IMG/VR virus record: IMGVR_UViG_3300035698_004247
Coordinates: 1-42,847 of that record
Reading direction: 5' to 3' (one strand)
DNA: 42,847 nucleotides
Source: a virus
Shown: positions 7,120 to 15,231 of the stretch, one piece after another
How the letters are laid out: the number at the start of each line of letters is the position of its first letter
Numbering within the stretch: the stretch's first letter is position 1
Program-made: the position numbers and the translations under genes
Notes under the pieces: model-generated
What the model was told of the DNA's origin: nothing
Seen by the model: only the letters and a program-made list of their open reading frames with translations
Databases searched by the model: none

Positions 7120-8295
7120 TTGCGACGACGGTTCATCCTTGAGCTTCGTCGCTTCTGGGCCACTCACCCCAAGTACAGGACTCTCGTGGATAACATCCAG
7201 GGGAAGTACAGCTTTAGGGAGCGCCCACAAGAAAGCATTGTTGTCAAGACATCAGGGGGCAGTCGGATCGATCTGTCTGCGGATAACTTCATTGGGATCA
7301 TCCGTTCTTATGTGTACCTCGCTAAGGTAGGGGATTCACCGGGACTCTCAATTGAGTGGGTTCGGGAAGATTCTATTGCTACGCAGAAGAATTTAGGCCA
7401 ATTCCCTTCCTTGCCTGGTGTTTACTTTATGGAGATTACGGCTGACGGTGAGTTCTATGTAGACCCCCTTTTGGATGTCTATTCTGAACCTGTGACGATG
7501 ATCGATACTCTGACAGGGCAGCTTCAAAATGCTCCTGTGTCAGGAACACTCCGCTTGTTTGAGTTGCCTGCCAATTACCAGTTGGTGGAAGGTACCAACT
7601 ATACATTGACCCTTGATCCAAGTGGGGCTCCCACAGGGGAGATTATCCTGGTTCAGTCTCTTACAGGTGGCCGCACATTGTCCGCAGACTATCGTTATGC
7701 TGGTACTTCTACGGGACCTCATGAGTATCAAGAAGGGTTTGCTAACAACAGGGCTATCCCTGGTGTGGTGTTGGCCTTTGGCCCCCGAACAGAAGTCGGG
7801 GACAAGATGGCTGTTGTGGTGCAAGACATGCGTCGTCCAGCAGCAATGGCTTACGGTGGTCAATGGGAATTGAACCTTGAGATTGAGATCACAACACGGG
7901 ATCTTTACTCACAGGAAGAGATTGCTGATCGCACTACCATTTGGATGTGGAGTGTCTTGCGTCCAGCCCTATCCTCTGAGGGGATTGAGATTACGGATGT
8001 CTCCTTAGGGGGCGAGTCCGAGGAACCCTACGATGATAATGGGGACGACTATTTCTATTCTGCTTCCCTGAGCGTTACAGCACGGACAAATTGGGAAGTT
8101 CATGTTCCTTTGAATATCTATCTTCGCAATGCTGCCTTCTTGACAGTGGGGCAGGCACGGGTTGCTGCTGGCCTTACTGATGAGGCAGTTGCTACCCTTG
8201 AGAACAATTTGAGGGTAACGGAGTCATTGGGACTCCAGTCTGTTGAGGACCCCTTCTTCAAGGATAGAACCAAGACTTACGAGGTGATTCGCTAA
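7120..8295 (+). CDS. Conserved tail/neck structural protein of large myophages
   Basis: 391 aa if begun at the TTG at 7120. That TTG has AGGGG only 2 bases upstream, and the frame is open back to the previous stop at 7092 (coding I-Y-Y-Q-L-T-G-A-L before it). From memory the family begins with a similar Y-Y-x-L-x-G-x-L-R-R-R-F stretch, so a non-standard start such as ATC at 7096 is possible. Recognisable family segments are H-P-K-Y-R-x-L-V-D-N-I-Q-G-K-Y-S-F, L-S-A-D-N-F-I-G and G-L-S-I-E-W-V-R-E-D. Residues about 110-195 carry the beta module seen in the sheath and in the first gene (E-I-I-L-V, then L-S-A-D-Y-R-Y). Position before the sheath suggests a tail-terminator or connector role; that is inferred. 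Confidence 0.7.
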   Translation: MRRRFILELRRFWATHPKYRTLVDNIQGKYSFRERPQESIVVKTSGGSRIDLSADNFIGIIRSYVYLAKVGDSPGLSIEWVREDSIATQKNLGQFPSLPGVYFMEITADGEFYVDPLLDVYSEPVTMIDTLTGQLQNAPVSGTLRLFELPANYQLVEGTNYTLTLDPSGAPTGEIILVQSLTGGRTLSADYRYAGTSTGPHEYQEGFANNRAIPGVVLAFGPRTEVGDKMAVVVQDMRRPAAMAYGGQWELNLEIEITTRDLYSQEEIADRTTIWMWSVLRPALSSEGIEITDVSLGGESEEPYDDNGDDYFYSASLSVTARTNWEVHVPLNIYLRNAAFLTVGQARVAAGLTDEAVATLENNLRVTESLGLQSVEDPFFKDRTKTYEVIR

Positions 8296-8759
8296 TGGCA
8301 CCATTATACGCCTTCCAGTGCGAGTGTGGCATCCGTTTTGAGGCATCTGCCCGAATTGAGAACTGTGACAAGCCTCAAGCTTGTCCTGGCTGTGAGGAGG
8401 ATGCTGCAAGGATTCTGCCAGATGACGTGGGGGTTGTTTTCAACCCTGATACGGACGGTACTCCTGCACCACAGAACACAGGAGTGTCAGAGATTGACGT
8501 CATTGCTGACCGTGCTATTGGCAAGTCTGCCAAAGAAGGTTGGCATGTTGCGGAGAAGCGTGTGACAGACAAGAAAAAGGTACTGGCAGAGACGGGTGTG
8601 AACCCTGAAGACCTTTCTAGGAACCCTGATGGCACCTATCGGGCGATGTCCACGGAAGAAACGGGTGTCCATACAAGGGCAAATACCATCAATAGATTGG
8701 CTATGGAGAGCCTACAAGAGAAGAGGGAAACTTCCTCTCCACCGTCCGATGAGCGGTAA
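8295..8759 (+). CDS. FmdB-type zinc-ribbon protein
   Basis: 154 aa; TAATG coupling with the upstream gene. The N-terminus has the FmdB/CxxC-CxxC zinc ribbon: Y-A-F-Q-C-E-C-G at residues 5-12, F-E-A-S-A-R, then C-P-G-C at about 30-33. The remaining 120 residues are charged and probably helical, with an R-x-x-N-T-I-N-R-L segment near 130. Such ribbons occur in phage structural operons, where they may assist assembly or bind nucleic acid; in cells they are named after a putative formamidase regulator. The ribbon is confident, the function is not. This is the last gene before a ~170-base gap. Confidence 0.7.
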   Translation: MAPLYAFQCECGIRFEASARIENCDKPQACPGCEEDAARILPDDVGVVFNPDTDGTPAPQNTGVSEIDVIADRAIGKSAKEGWHVAEKRVTDKKKVLAETGVNPEDLSRNPDGTYRAMSTEETGVHTRANTINRLAMESLQEKRETSSPPSDER

Positions 8760-8762
8760 ACC

Positions 8763-8778
8763 CTGGGTTTAGGCCCAG
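8763..8778 (+). terminator. Short hairpin after zinc-ribbon gene
   Basis: CTGGG and CCCAG pair around a 6-base loop just after the stop codon at 8759. No T-run follows, so it is at best a weak or factor-dependent terminator, or an RNA end-protection hairpin. Confidence 0.3.
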
Positions 8779-8842
8779 CTAAATGTGAACAGCAGGATGG
8801 ACTGACAACATGTACTTGAGCTGACTTTCCGCCTTTTGGGGC

Positions 8843-8851
8843 TGGTTATAT
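8843..8851 (+). promoter_or_regulatory. Candidate extended -10 promoter upstream of tail sheath
   Basis: The gap 8760-8926 has no gene. It holds TGGTTATAT, which fits a TGn extended -10, 76 bases before the sheath start. The same nine bases recur at 25119 before the tail tube gene, and TGGTAGAAT occurs at 26115 before the tail chaperone gene. No convincing TTGACA -35 lies 16-18 bases upstream of any of the three. A small hairpin (CCGC, 5-base loop, GCGG) precedes the SD GAGAGG at 8914. The shared motif suggests a late promoter class, but three AT-rich hexamers could coincide. Confidence 0.3.
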
Positions 8852-8926
8852 GGGAACAGACGAATCGACAAACAGTGGTGGTTGAACTGAACACCGCAGT
8901 AAGCGGCTCGAATGAGAGGTATCCAT

Positions 8927-11900
8927 ATGGCTTTCCCAGGTAGTGCATACGCCCCCCCCGGAACTTACACTCAGACCAAGCAAGGCAGCCCTATTGGGGT
9001 CTCGCTAGAAACCCTCAAGATTCCGGTATTTGTCGGAGAGGGCAGCGAGTTGCTGGTTCAAGAGGACCTGGAAATGGTTCGAGGCTCGTCCTCAACCATT
9101 GATCAGCGGCGTGTTGATGAAGACATGTCGGGACGTGCTGTTGTCAGTATTTCCCAGGCTGGTCAGGTGACTCTTGGGAACTTTGATGGGGTCTTGACCA
9201 AAGTCCAAGTTCGTAACTACCCACTTGTAACAGGTGACGGCACTGGACGTACCACCAATAGTAGGGGTGACGTAAGTGTCACTCTTGATGGTGAGCCCAT
9301 AGTTGTCCGCTCTGTTGTAGGGGCTACCGGTATCGTCGAGTTGGCACAGGCCCCGCAGCCTAGCCAAGTCGTGCTGGTAACATCCTTCTTCAACAGGACT
9401 GATACCTTGATTACGGATGACCTGTCAGACCAGGTTGACCCTGACCCGGCAGTCATTCAGGGTGCCTCTGGTATTCTGGACACCGATTCTCCAGGTAGTG
9501 TTGGTGGTGGTAGTGGCACCGCTGCGGTGCTGGACTTCCACGGGGATATCACGGACGCCAATGGTGCCGTGGTCGTGGAGAGCAATAATATCCTAAACCT
9601 GACGGTGGACAGCACCGACTATCCAATTGTTATCCCGCCCCGGGTTGACTACACGATGGCTCAGGTGGCCGCAGCGATTACCGCAGCCAATGTGGGAACC
9701 CTGACGGCTTCTTCCTTTACTAACAACTATGGGGCCTCTGCATTGCTCCTGAACGCTGATCATAGCATTGTGGTCAATGAGGGTACGGCTAATGGTCTGC
9801 TAGGGCTCCTGACGGGGCAGGCAGATGCACGAGTGGCAACCTTCTACACCTTCCAAGGACCCATCGTTGATGGTTCCAATGGTGGTGTGGCGACCACGGA
9901 TCCTTCCCACATCACAGTTAAGGTGAATGGCACGCAAGTTATCCCCACGAGTGTGGTGGGCACAACCCGTGCGGTGGCTCTGACACAGGCTCCCAAGGCA
10001 TCCTCCACAGTCACGGTCACTTACTACTTCAATGCGTGGCAGGACACCTTCGATTACCTTGCCCACATTAACATCCAGAGCGTGACCCGCTGTGGGGACG
10101 TTCCCGGTGGTTCTGGGTACACACAGGAAACTGATTTCATCCTTCAGGATGACAAGATTCTGTGGGGAACCGCAGCTACTATTGAAAGTGGTGCAAACTC
10201 TGTGGGCTCAGAGCGGTTTGATGATACACAAATCACCGCAACCCTGATCGACAATCAGACGTTCCTGTCGGTTTGTACCCCAGTCACTACCAGTAGCGGT
10301 GGGACTTCGGTAGCAAGCAAGACTTCCTTCCAGCTTCCCCTTTCCCCGACTACGGGTAACGGTCGAAACACCCCGTTGGGTAGCAGCCTGTTCCAGACGG
10401 TGAGCAACGGTCGTATTGACCTTCCCACCAATCGTCCTGACTTGGTCAAGGCGTACTGGGGCTTCGATGTGCAGGATGCCCTGGATAGAGGTCCTGTCAC
10501 AGTCACAAAGGTTGAGGATACGGTCATCACTCTGGATGAGGTCGTTCCAGTAGGGGCTGTGGTTTACGGTTCCTTCTACTACAACCAGCTTACAGACAAT
10601 GTCTACACGCTGACTTGCGTGAATCCTGGGATGTCTGGCACGGGTACATACTCTGTGGCAGATAAGGCTGGGGAGGACGTTTACGGTCCGTTCTTTGATA
10701 ACAGCACCAAGGGCTCAAACCTTATCGGTGTTACCGTCGAGTTCCCCTCTGGTTCCGAGTTGAAGCCTGATCTTCGCTTTGAGAGCGTGTCTGGTGATGA
10801 CTTCTCTGGTCCAGTTGAGGAAATCGTGACCGTAGAGTTCGGTAGCAAGGTAGCTACGCCCGCCAAGTACTCTGTGGCTGGTTATGGGCCTTATTCCTTC
10901 ATTCCTGACTATTCCGACCATCTCCGCATTCAGGTGCGGAGCAATGAGATTACGAACAGTGCTGGTCTTGACCTGATGAATCCTTCGGGGCATGACTCGG
11001 GATTTTTCGCCAGCCTCGTGGGTGATGAGATCAATTACACGGGTGGCACCGTGGGCACCGTGGGTGAATCCTATGATGTTACGACTTCCGAAGAGTTCAT
11101 TATCTCTACGGATGGTGTAGATGTTCCTGTGAAGACGGGGACAGCCAACGACGTGGACATTAGCTTCTTCTCTGATGCCATCAACGAGGCCGCAGGTGGT
11201 CACGGTGGTTTGGCAACAGGTGGTGGGGCAGCCACAATCACCCTTGAAGTAGCCAGTCGTTCTAATGTGACCAATGCTTACGTTGGTTGGCGAGTGGTCT
11301 TGGGTAACGGTGGTGCTGGTACCGCAGGTGAGACCAGGACAATCTCTGCCTACAATGGAACAACCGGTGTGGCGACTCTGAGTGCCATATGGACGGTTGC
11401 TCCGGTCAACACAGACCCTTACCACATCTACAATCCAGTCAGTCGGGCTGCAATGACTTCTGCAACTGCCTTTGATGGCCCAGTCACTCTGGCAGCAGGT
11501 AGCCATGACAAGTTCCACCTTGCCTTTGTTGGTGACACCAGTGGAGCAACAGGTGCAATTACAGCCGACTTGGGTGACGGTCCTTTCGCTACCCCGAATG
11601 CTCTGGCAACAGAGGTTCAAACGCAGGTTGCTGCTGCCGTCGCTCTCATAGTGCTCGGTAGCCCTGCACACGCAGGTCTTGTTGTTGAAGTTGTAGCCAA
11701 TGCTGATGCTAAGTTGGAATTCCGTATTCAGCTTCCAGGTGTCGATGAGACTGGTTACCTTCAGTTCCTCAACGCTGCCACAGATGCAGCGGACTTCAGT
11801 GTCCTCGCAGGACTGGATACCGCAGCAGCAGCGGGTGGTGGGCAAGCGGCTCTCGTTCAGGGTCCCATTGCCAGAACTTACGAGGTTCCCGCAACGGGTT

Positions 11901-14224
11901 CTACGAAGGCTTATGACCGCCTTATTCTTCGCAGCCGTTTGCTGCCGGGTAATGGTGGCTCTCTGTATCCCGAACAACTCGTGGCACAGACGGGCCTAAC
12001 GATCAAATCCAGTAATACCAAAGCGGGTCTTGCTACGGGTGACTACGGCACAGCCGGTGCAGTAGCAACCGTCAGAGCAGCTACGACTGTTGGTCACCTT
12101 GGATTCTCTGGGGGGATGAACGCTAGTGCTGAACCTCTGGTTACCTTCTACGATGGTACTGGAACCGTTTCGGCTAATGATGAGTTCTCCTTTGAGATTG
12201 ACGGGATTCCCGTCACGGTGAGCTTCACCTCTGTAGCGGCGGGCACAGCGACCCCGCTTGGACCCGTAAGTGGTGCGAGTAACGGGTCGATTCTTGACCA
12301 GATCATTGATGCTATCGCAGCCGTTCCAGGAGCCCCCTTGGGCAACGCAGCTACCATCTTTGCAGACGGGGTTGTGAGGCAGGAAGGTACGGGCATCAGG
12401 CTTGTTTCCCAGCGGTTCGATAGTACAAGCCGTATCACCATGGGATCGGGAAGCGCCAACAGTGCTCTTGGGTTCTCCGGTGGTGGAATCTTCTTGAGGG
12501 TTCAGCCTACAGCACGTCTGACAGCCAGTGCTTTGATGGCAAACTTCAACCTAGGGTCCTTCTCTGGTTGGATGGCCAATACACTTCAGAGTGCTACGAC
12601 CATCTTTGCTAATGTGGCTATTGCCAGCATTGAGATTGATGCAGCAGGGCAAGAGTACCTCTACTTGCAGGATGCTCCTGTCATCGTGGGTAACTTGGGT
12701 GCTTCATCGACAGTGGCACTGCTAGACACCTTCCAGAGTATCGCCAACGCTTTACGCTATGACACGGGCTTGGGGGTTACTTCTGGTGACGGTGGTGTAG
12801 GAGAGGCCGCTCTGGATGGTTTCTTCGTTATCTCTTCAAACCCCAACGGTTCGGGGTCGGTGGATGAATCAATCCTGAACAACGGCACAGGCCAAGACGG
12901 TGTGGTTGGACAGACCTACCGGGATGAGGTGACAGGCTTGACCTTCACCATTCTCCCGAGAGGTTGGGCGTCTAACCAGAATGGTCCTTGGGTCAGTTAC
13001 CCAACTGGTGGTAATGCTACGTTCCGATTCAACGTCACTAAGACCTACACCTGTGACGCCAACATCCCGCACAATGCGCTGCCGGGGTTGGAGCTTCGGG
13101 TAGACAACACGGTCAACGTCGCCATTGGGGACACGAGCCTCGTGCAGTCCTTCGAGCGTGGGGGTGTGGAACCGGCTATTGGTGACCTTTACTACGTGAC
13201 CTACAACTACACGAAGCCTAGCTTTGAGACTGCTTTCTTCACGAAGGTGTCTGCCATTGAGGAAGCTTACGGTGCGGCTACTCCAGATAATCCGGTTAGC
13301 CTTGCCGCATACCTTGCCATTATCAATGGTGCGGTTCTTGTGGGCATCAAACAGGTGCAGAAGGAAGAGGATTCGGAGCAGGCTAGCTTGGCTACTTACC
13401 GAGCAGCTATAGGAGAGTTGGAGGGTGTCCTTCCGGGTCAGGCACAGCCAGACATCATTACGCTACTGCGGGGTGATTCGACGGCCTTGTACCAGATCCT
13501 TAAGAAGTCGAATGATATCCAGTCCAGTATCCGATACAGGTCGGAACGTACCAGCATCGTGGGTACTTCTGCCGGAACCACTCCTGAGCAAGCAGGGGTG
13601 ATGGCACAGACCTTGGGTGCCGCACGTATGCGGCTTGTGTATCCTGACATGGCAGTCCTTACCCTCACGGATAACTTCGGGAACTCTCGTGAGGAGTTGA
13701 TTGACGGTACATACATCGCCGCTGCTTTGGCAGGGTCGGTGGTGAGCCCGAATGTTGATGTGGCAACTCCATGGACAGGGCGTAAGTTGGTTGGGTTTAC
13801 CCAGCTTGGACGCACTATGGATGCGGTACAGCAGAATGTGGTGGCAGTCAAGGGTGTGACGGTCATGGAAGGCCGCCCACCGTTCCTCAGGGTTCGCCAC
13901 GGTCTGACAACCGATATGAGCAACATCCTGACGAAGACGCCGACAGTCATCCAGATTGCCGACGAAGTCCAAAGGCAGGCACGAGGCACCCTGGATAACT
14001 TCATTGGGATTAAGTTCTTGCCAGGTATCTTGTCACAGATTGAAGGTCGGCTGGCCATGATGATGAAGGGCCTTGTACATGCCAAGATCATCGCTGCTTA
14101 CCAGAACATCAAGGCGAATATCTCGGCAGACGATCCTACAACCGCAGAAGTAGAGGCTTACTGGGCACCAGTTTTCCCACTTTTATACATAATTCTTACG
14201 TTCCATCTTCGCAGTAGTTTATAA
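8927..14224 (+). CDS. Giant tail sheath protein with repeated inserted domains
   Basis: 1765 aa from the ATG at 8927 (SD GAGAGG, 7-base spacing; an ATG at 8912 overlaps that SD). The N-terminus P-P-G-T-Y-T-Q-T and the C-terminal ~245 residues (I-Q-S-S-I-R-Y; G-R-K-L-V-G-F-T-Q-L; W-A-P-V-F-P-L-L-Y-I near the end) match contractile sheath proteins, which polymerise round the tube and shorten to drive injection. Between them lie insertions. One beta module (V-x-V-x-G-x-x-V, then V-x-L-x-Q-A-P, then V-x-V-x-Y-x-F-N) occurs at about residues 117-157 and 329-369, and more loosely at 505-555. A second type resembling flagellin-hook IN motifs (strand pair, helix Q-V-A-A-A-I, then a short turn ending A-N-x-x-L-G) lies at about 221-295, 860-970 and 1080-1185. 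The inserts would decorate the sheath surface. At 1765 aa it is far longer than the usual 350-700. Confidence 0.85.
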   Translation: MAFPGSAYAPPGTYTQTKQGSPIGVSLETLKIPVFVGEGSELLVQEDLEMVRGSSSTIDQRRVDEDMSGRAVVSISQAGQVTLGNFDGVLTKVQVRNYPLVTGDGTGRTTNSRGDVSVTLDGEPIVVRSVVGATGIVELAQAPQPSQVVLVTSFFNRTDTLITDDLSDQVDPDPAVIQGASGILDTDSPGSVGGGSGTAAVLDFHGDITDANGAVVVESNNILNLTVDSTDYPIVIPPRVDYTMAQVAAAITAANVGTLTASSFTNNYGASALLLNADHSIVVNEGTANGLLGLLTGQADARVATFYTFQGPIVDGSNGGVATTDPSHITVKVNGTQVIPTSVVGTTRAVALTQAPKASSTVTVTYYFNAWQDTFDYLAHINIQSVTRCGDVPGGSGYTQETDFILQDDKILWGTAATIESGANSVGSERFDDTQITATLIDNQTFLSVCTPVTTSSGGTSVASKTSFQLPLSPTTGNGRNTPLGSSLFQTVSNGRIDLPTNRPDLVKAYWGFDVQDALDRGPVTVTKVEDTVITLDEVVPVGAVVYGSFYYNQLTDNVYTLTCVNPGMSGTGTYSVADKAGEDVYGPFFDNSTKGSNLIGVTVEFPSGSELKPDLRFESVSGDDFSGPVEEIVTVEFGSKVATPAKYSVAGYGPYSFIPDYSDHLRIQVRSNEITNSAGLDLMNPSGHDSGFFASLVGDEINYTGGTVGTVGESYDVTTSEEFIISTDGVDVPVKTGTANDVDISFFSDAINEAAGGHGGLATGGGAATITLEVASRSNVTNAYVGWRVVLGNGGAGTAGETRTISAYNGTTGVATLSAIWTVAPVNTDPYHIYNPVSRAAMTSATAFDGPVTLAAGSHDKFHLAFVGDTSGATGAITADLGDGPFATPNALATEVQTQVAAAVALIVLGSPAHAGLVVEVVANADAKLEFRIQLPGVDETGYLQFLNAATDAADFSVLAGLDTAAAAGGGQAALVQGPIARTYEVPATGSTKAYDRLILRSRLLPGNGGSLYPEQLVAQTGLTIKSSNTKAGLATGDYGTAGAVATVRAATTVGHLGFSGGMNASAEPLVTFYDGTGTVSANDEFSFEIDGIPVTVSFTSVAAGTATPLGPVSGASNGSILDQIIDAIAAVPGAPLGNAATIFADGVVRQEGTGIRLVSQRFDSTSRITMGSGSANSALGFSGGGIFLRVQPTARLTASALMANFNLGSFSGWMANTLQSATTIFANVAIASIEIDAAGQEYLYLQDAPVIVGNLGASSTVALLDTFQSIANALRYDTGLGVTSGDGGVGEAALDGFFVISSNPNGSGSVDESILNNGTGQDGVVGQTYRDEVTGLTFTILPRGWASNQNGPWVSYPTGGNATFRFNVTKTYTCDANIPHNALPGLELRVDNTVNVAIGDTSLVQSFERGGVEPAIGDLYYVTYNYTKPSFETAFFTKVSAIEEAYGAATPDNPVSLAAYLAIINGAVLVGIKQVQKEEDSEQASLATYRAAIGELEGVLPGQAQPDIITLLRGDSTALYQILKKSNDIQSSIRYRSERTSIVGTSAGTTPEQAGVMAQTLGAARMRLVYPDMAVLTLTDNFGNSREELIDGTYIAAALAGSVVSPNVDVATPWTGRKLVGFTQLGRTMDAVQQNVVAVKGVTVMEGRPPFLRVRHGLTTDMSNILTKTPTVIQIADEVQRQARGTLDNFIGIKFLPGILSQIEGRLAMMMKGLVHAKIIAAYQNIKANISADDPTTAEVEAYWAPVFPLLYIILTFHLRSSL

Positions 14225-14229
14225 TCCAA

Positions 14230-14264
14230 TGATTACAAGGGGTTACACAAACCCCTTGTAATCA
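14230..14264. terminator. Long perfect hairpin between converging units
   Basis: 15-base arms (14230-14244 and 14250-14264) pair perfectly round a 5-base loop, 5 bases after the sheath stop and 26 bases before the end of the minus-strand gene at 14291. Arms begin TGATTACAAGGGG. There is no long T-run on either side. Position between convergent genes makes a bidirectional terminator the natural reading. Confidence 0.7.
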
Positions 14265-14290
14265 CCTACCATCGGGTCCCCTCACAGTAC

Positions 14291-14602
14291 CTACCCAACG
14301 GGAGTCAGATTCTTTGTGAGGTACTCGGTTAAGTGTTCCATCGTCTGGATTGCTCCCGGCGGCACCTTCTTGAGGAACCACTTTGTTGAGGTGGCAGGCA
14401 CTTTCCCTGTCCTGAACCATTCGATGGCAATTTTGTCTACCTGTTGTGTTTCCTGCTGTGTCGTGACATGGGGCGCTTCCCGTATACACAGGACACAGCC
14501 TACAACGGACTCCCCTTGCACCACTTCGGTCACAGACATTGCCATGCCCGTGAGGTTTGAGGGAGGGTGGTTTTGTGGACTGCCTTTCTTGGTTTTTTTC
14601 AT
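14291..14602 (-). CDS. Small hypothetical protein with one C-x-x-C
   Basis: 103 aa, starting at the ATG at 14602 with GGAG about 6 bases upstream; an upstream ATG at 14656 lies in the preceding small gene's 3' end and lacks support. The N-terminus is Lys-rich. A central C-V-L-C pair and several Thr/Gln follow, then a Trp-containing helix (I-A-I-E-W-F) and a C-terminal helix. A single C-x-x-C could bind metal in a dimer. No family recognised. Last gene of the minus block, ending at the long hairpin. Confidence 0.5.
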   Translation of the reverse strand: MKKTKKGSPQNHPPSNLTGMAMSVTEVVQGESVVGCVLCIREAPHVTTQQETQQVDKIAIEWFRTGKVPATSTKWFLKKVPPGAIQTMEHLTEYLTKNLTPVG

Positions 14603-14633
14603 GGTTTCTCCATGGGCACGAGCCCCTTCAGCT

Positions 14634-14798
14634 TCAGTTACATGACAGGAACGCAATGAGTTTGATAATGATGAATACGACCCACAAGATAGCAGCCACC
14701 ATCACGAGCACAAGCCAGCGCATCCACATCCGGTTCACCCCGATCTGTGGGTCTGCCTCGTCACCAGGTTGCGCTCTGAGGGATTTCAGCCACTTCAT
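14634..14798 (-). CDS. Small single-pass membrane protein
   Basis: 54 aa, starting at 14798 behind AGGAGA at good spacing. Residues 1-27 are charged (K-S-L-R, then D-E-A-D near 13-16). Residues about 28-50 form one strongly hydrophobic segment (W-L-V-L-V-M-V-A-A-I-L-W-V-V-F-I-I-I) ended by S-C-N. The basic R-M-W-M-R just before the segment suggests the N-terminus is cytoplasmic. Phage proteins of this kind include holins, superinfection-exclusion proteins and lysis regulators, but nothing here selects one. It lies 31 bases before the C-x-x-C gene and 39 bases after a bipartite promoter-like element. Confidence 0.55.
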   Translation of the reverse strand: MKWLKSLRAQPGDEADPQIGVNRMWMRWLVLVMVAAILWVVFIIIKLIAFLSCN

Positions 14799-14836
14799 GC
14801 TTTTCTCCTAAAGGGGGAGGGGAAGTCCCTCTGCGG

Positions 14837-14867
14837 ATACAACCCGAAAGGAGGGTTGGCTAAGCCT
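14837..14867 (-). promoter_or_regulatory. Bipartite minus-strand element, copy 1
   Basis: Read on the minus strand: AGGCTTAGCC, 11 bases, CGGGTTGTAT. Exact spacing and near-identical boxes recur at 15133, 17406 and 21738, each just upstream of a minus-strand gene. The first box is itself an odd palindrome (GGCT-T-AGCC). The downstream box lies 39-48 bases before the small membrane protein start. Best read as a phage-specific promoter; a repressor or activator site is possible. Confidence 0.55.
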
Positions 14868-14874
14868 AAGGGAA

Positions 14875-15105
14875 TCAGCCTTCGGTTGTTTCCCTGGCAA
14901 GTTCGATGTATTTTTCCAGCACATCCAGGGGCACGTAGCGGGTGTTTAACCCTTCGTAGTCTGCCAGAACTTCAAAGGAGAGGGTTGTAACCCCTTCGTG
15001 GGAGCCAAAGATTCCCACCTCAATTTCGTCACCACCGCTCAGAGTCGGACTGTGGCCCTTCCTCTGCGAGATTTTCCAGCCATCTTTTTCCCAGATCACA
15101 GTCAT
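14875..15105 (-). CDS. Small acidic hypothetical protein
   Basis: 76 aa; ATG at 15105 with AGGAG upstream. The sequence alternates short strands (M-T-V-I-W; I-E-V-G-I-F; T-L-S-F-E-V-L) and ends in a helix (P-L-D-V-L-E-K-Y-I-E-L-A). It reads like a compact alpha/beta protein of the early-gene type. No family recognised. It has its own copy of the bipartite element upstream and is followed by another copy, so it may be a single-gene transcription unit. Confidence 0.55.
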   Translation of the reverse strand: MTVIWEKDGWKISQRKGHSPTLSGGDEIEVGIFGSHEGVTTLSFEVLADYEGLNTRYVPLDVLEKYIELARETTEG

Positions 15106-15132
15106 CTTGCAACTCCTGTCTTTCGTCTAATA

Positions 15133-15163
15133 GTACAACCCGATAGGAGGGCGGGCTAAGCCT
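15133..15163 (-). promoter_or_regulatory. Bipartite minus-strand element, copy 2
   Basis: AGGCTTAGCC, 11 bases, CGGGTTGTAC on the minus strand, 28 bases before the start at 15105. Upstream of it on the minus strand is an A-rich stretch (CCCAAAATAAAGG) that is also seen next to copy 3 at 17406. The rest of the 15106-15231 gap holds TTGGGTT-like repeats on the + strand and no gene. Confidence 0.55.
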
Positions 15164-15231
15164 TTATTTTGGGTTGGACTTTTGGGTTGGGTTCTGGGGT
15201 TTCTTTTTGGGGCTTCAGGAGCCCTGTCTTT

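Noticed and set aside
8760-8926. tRNA-like sequence near GGCTCGAATG
   Set aside because: The T-arm stem does not pair and no acceptor stem can be drawn.
10715-11977. A 420-codon open frame on the minus strand, Cys and Thr rich
   Set aside because: Fully antisense to the sheath gene, no SD, composition typical of a reverse frame of Gly/Thr/Ala-rich coding sequence.
14557-14811. Plus-strand frame of 84 codons
   Set aside because: Antisense to two minus-strand genes with good SD sites.
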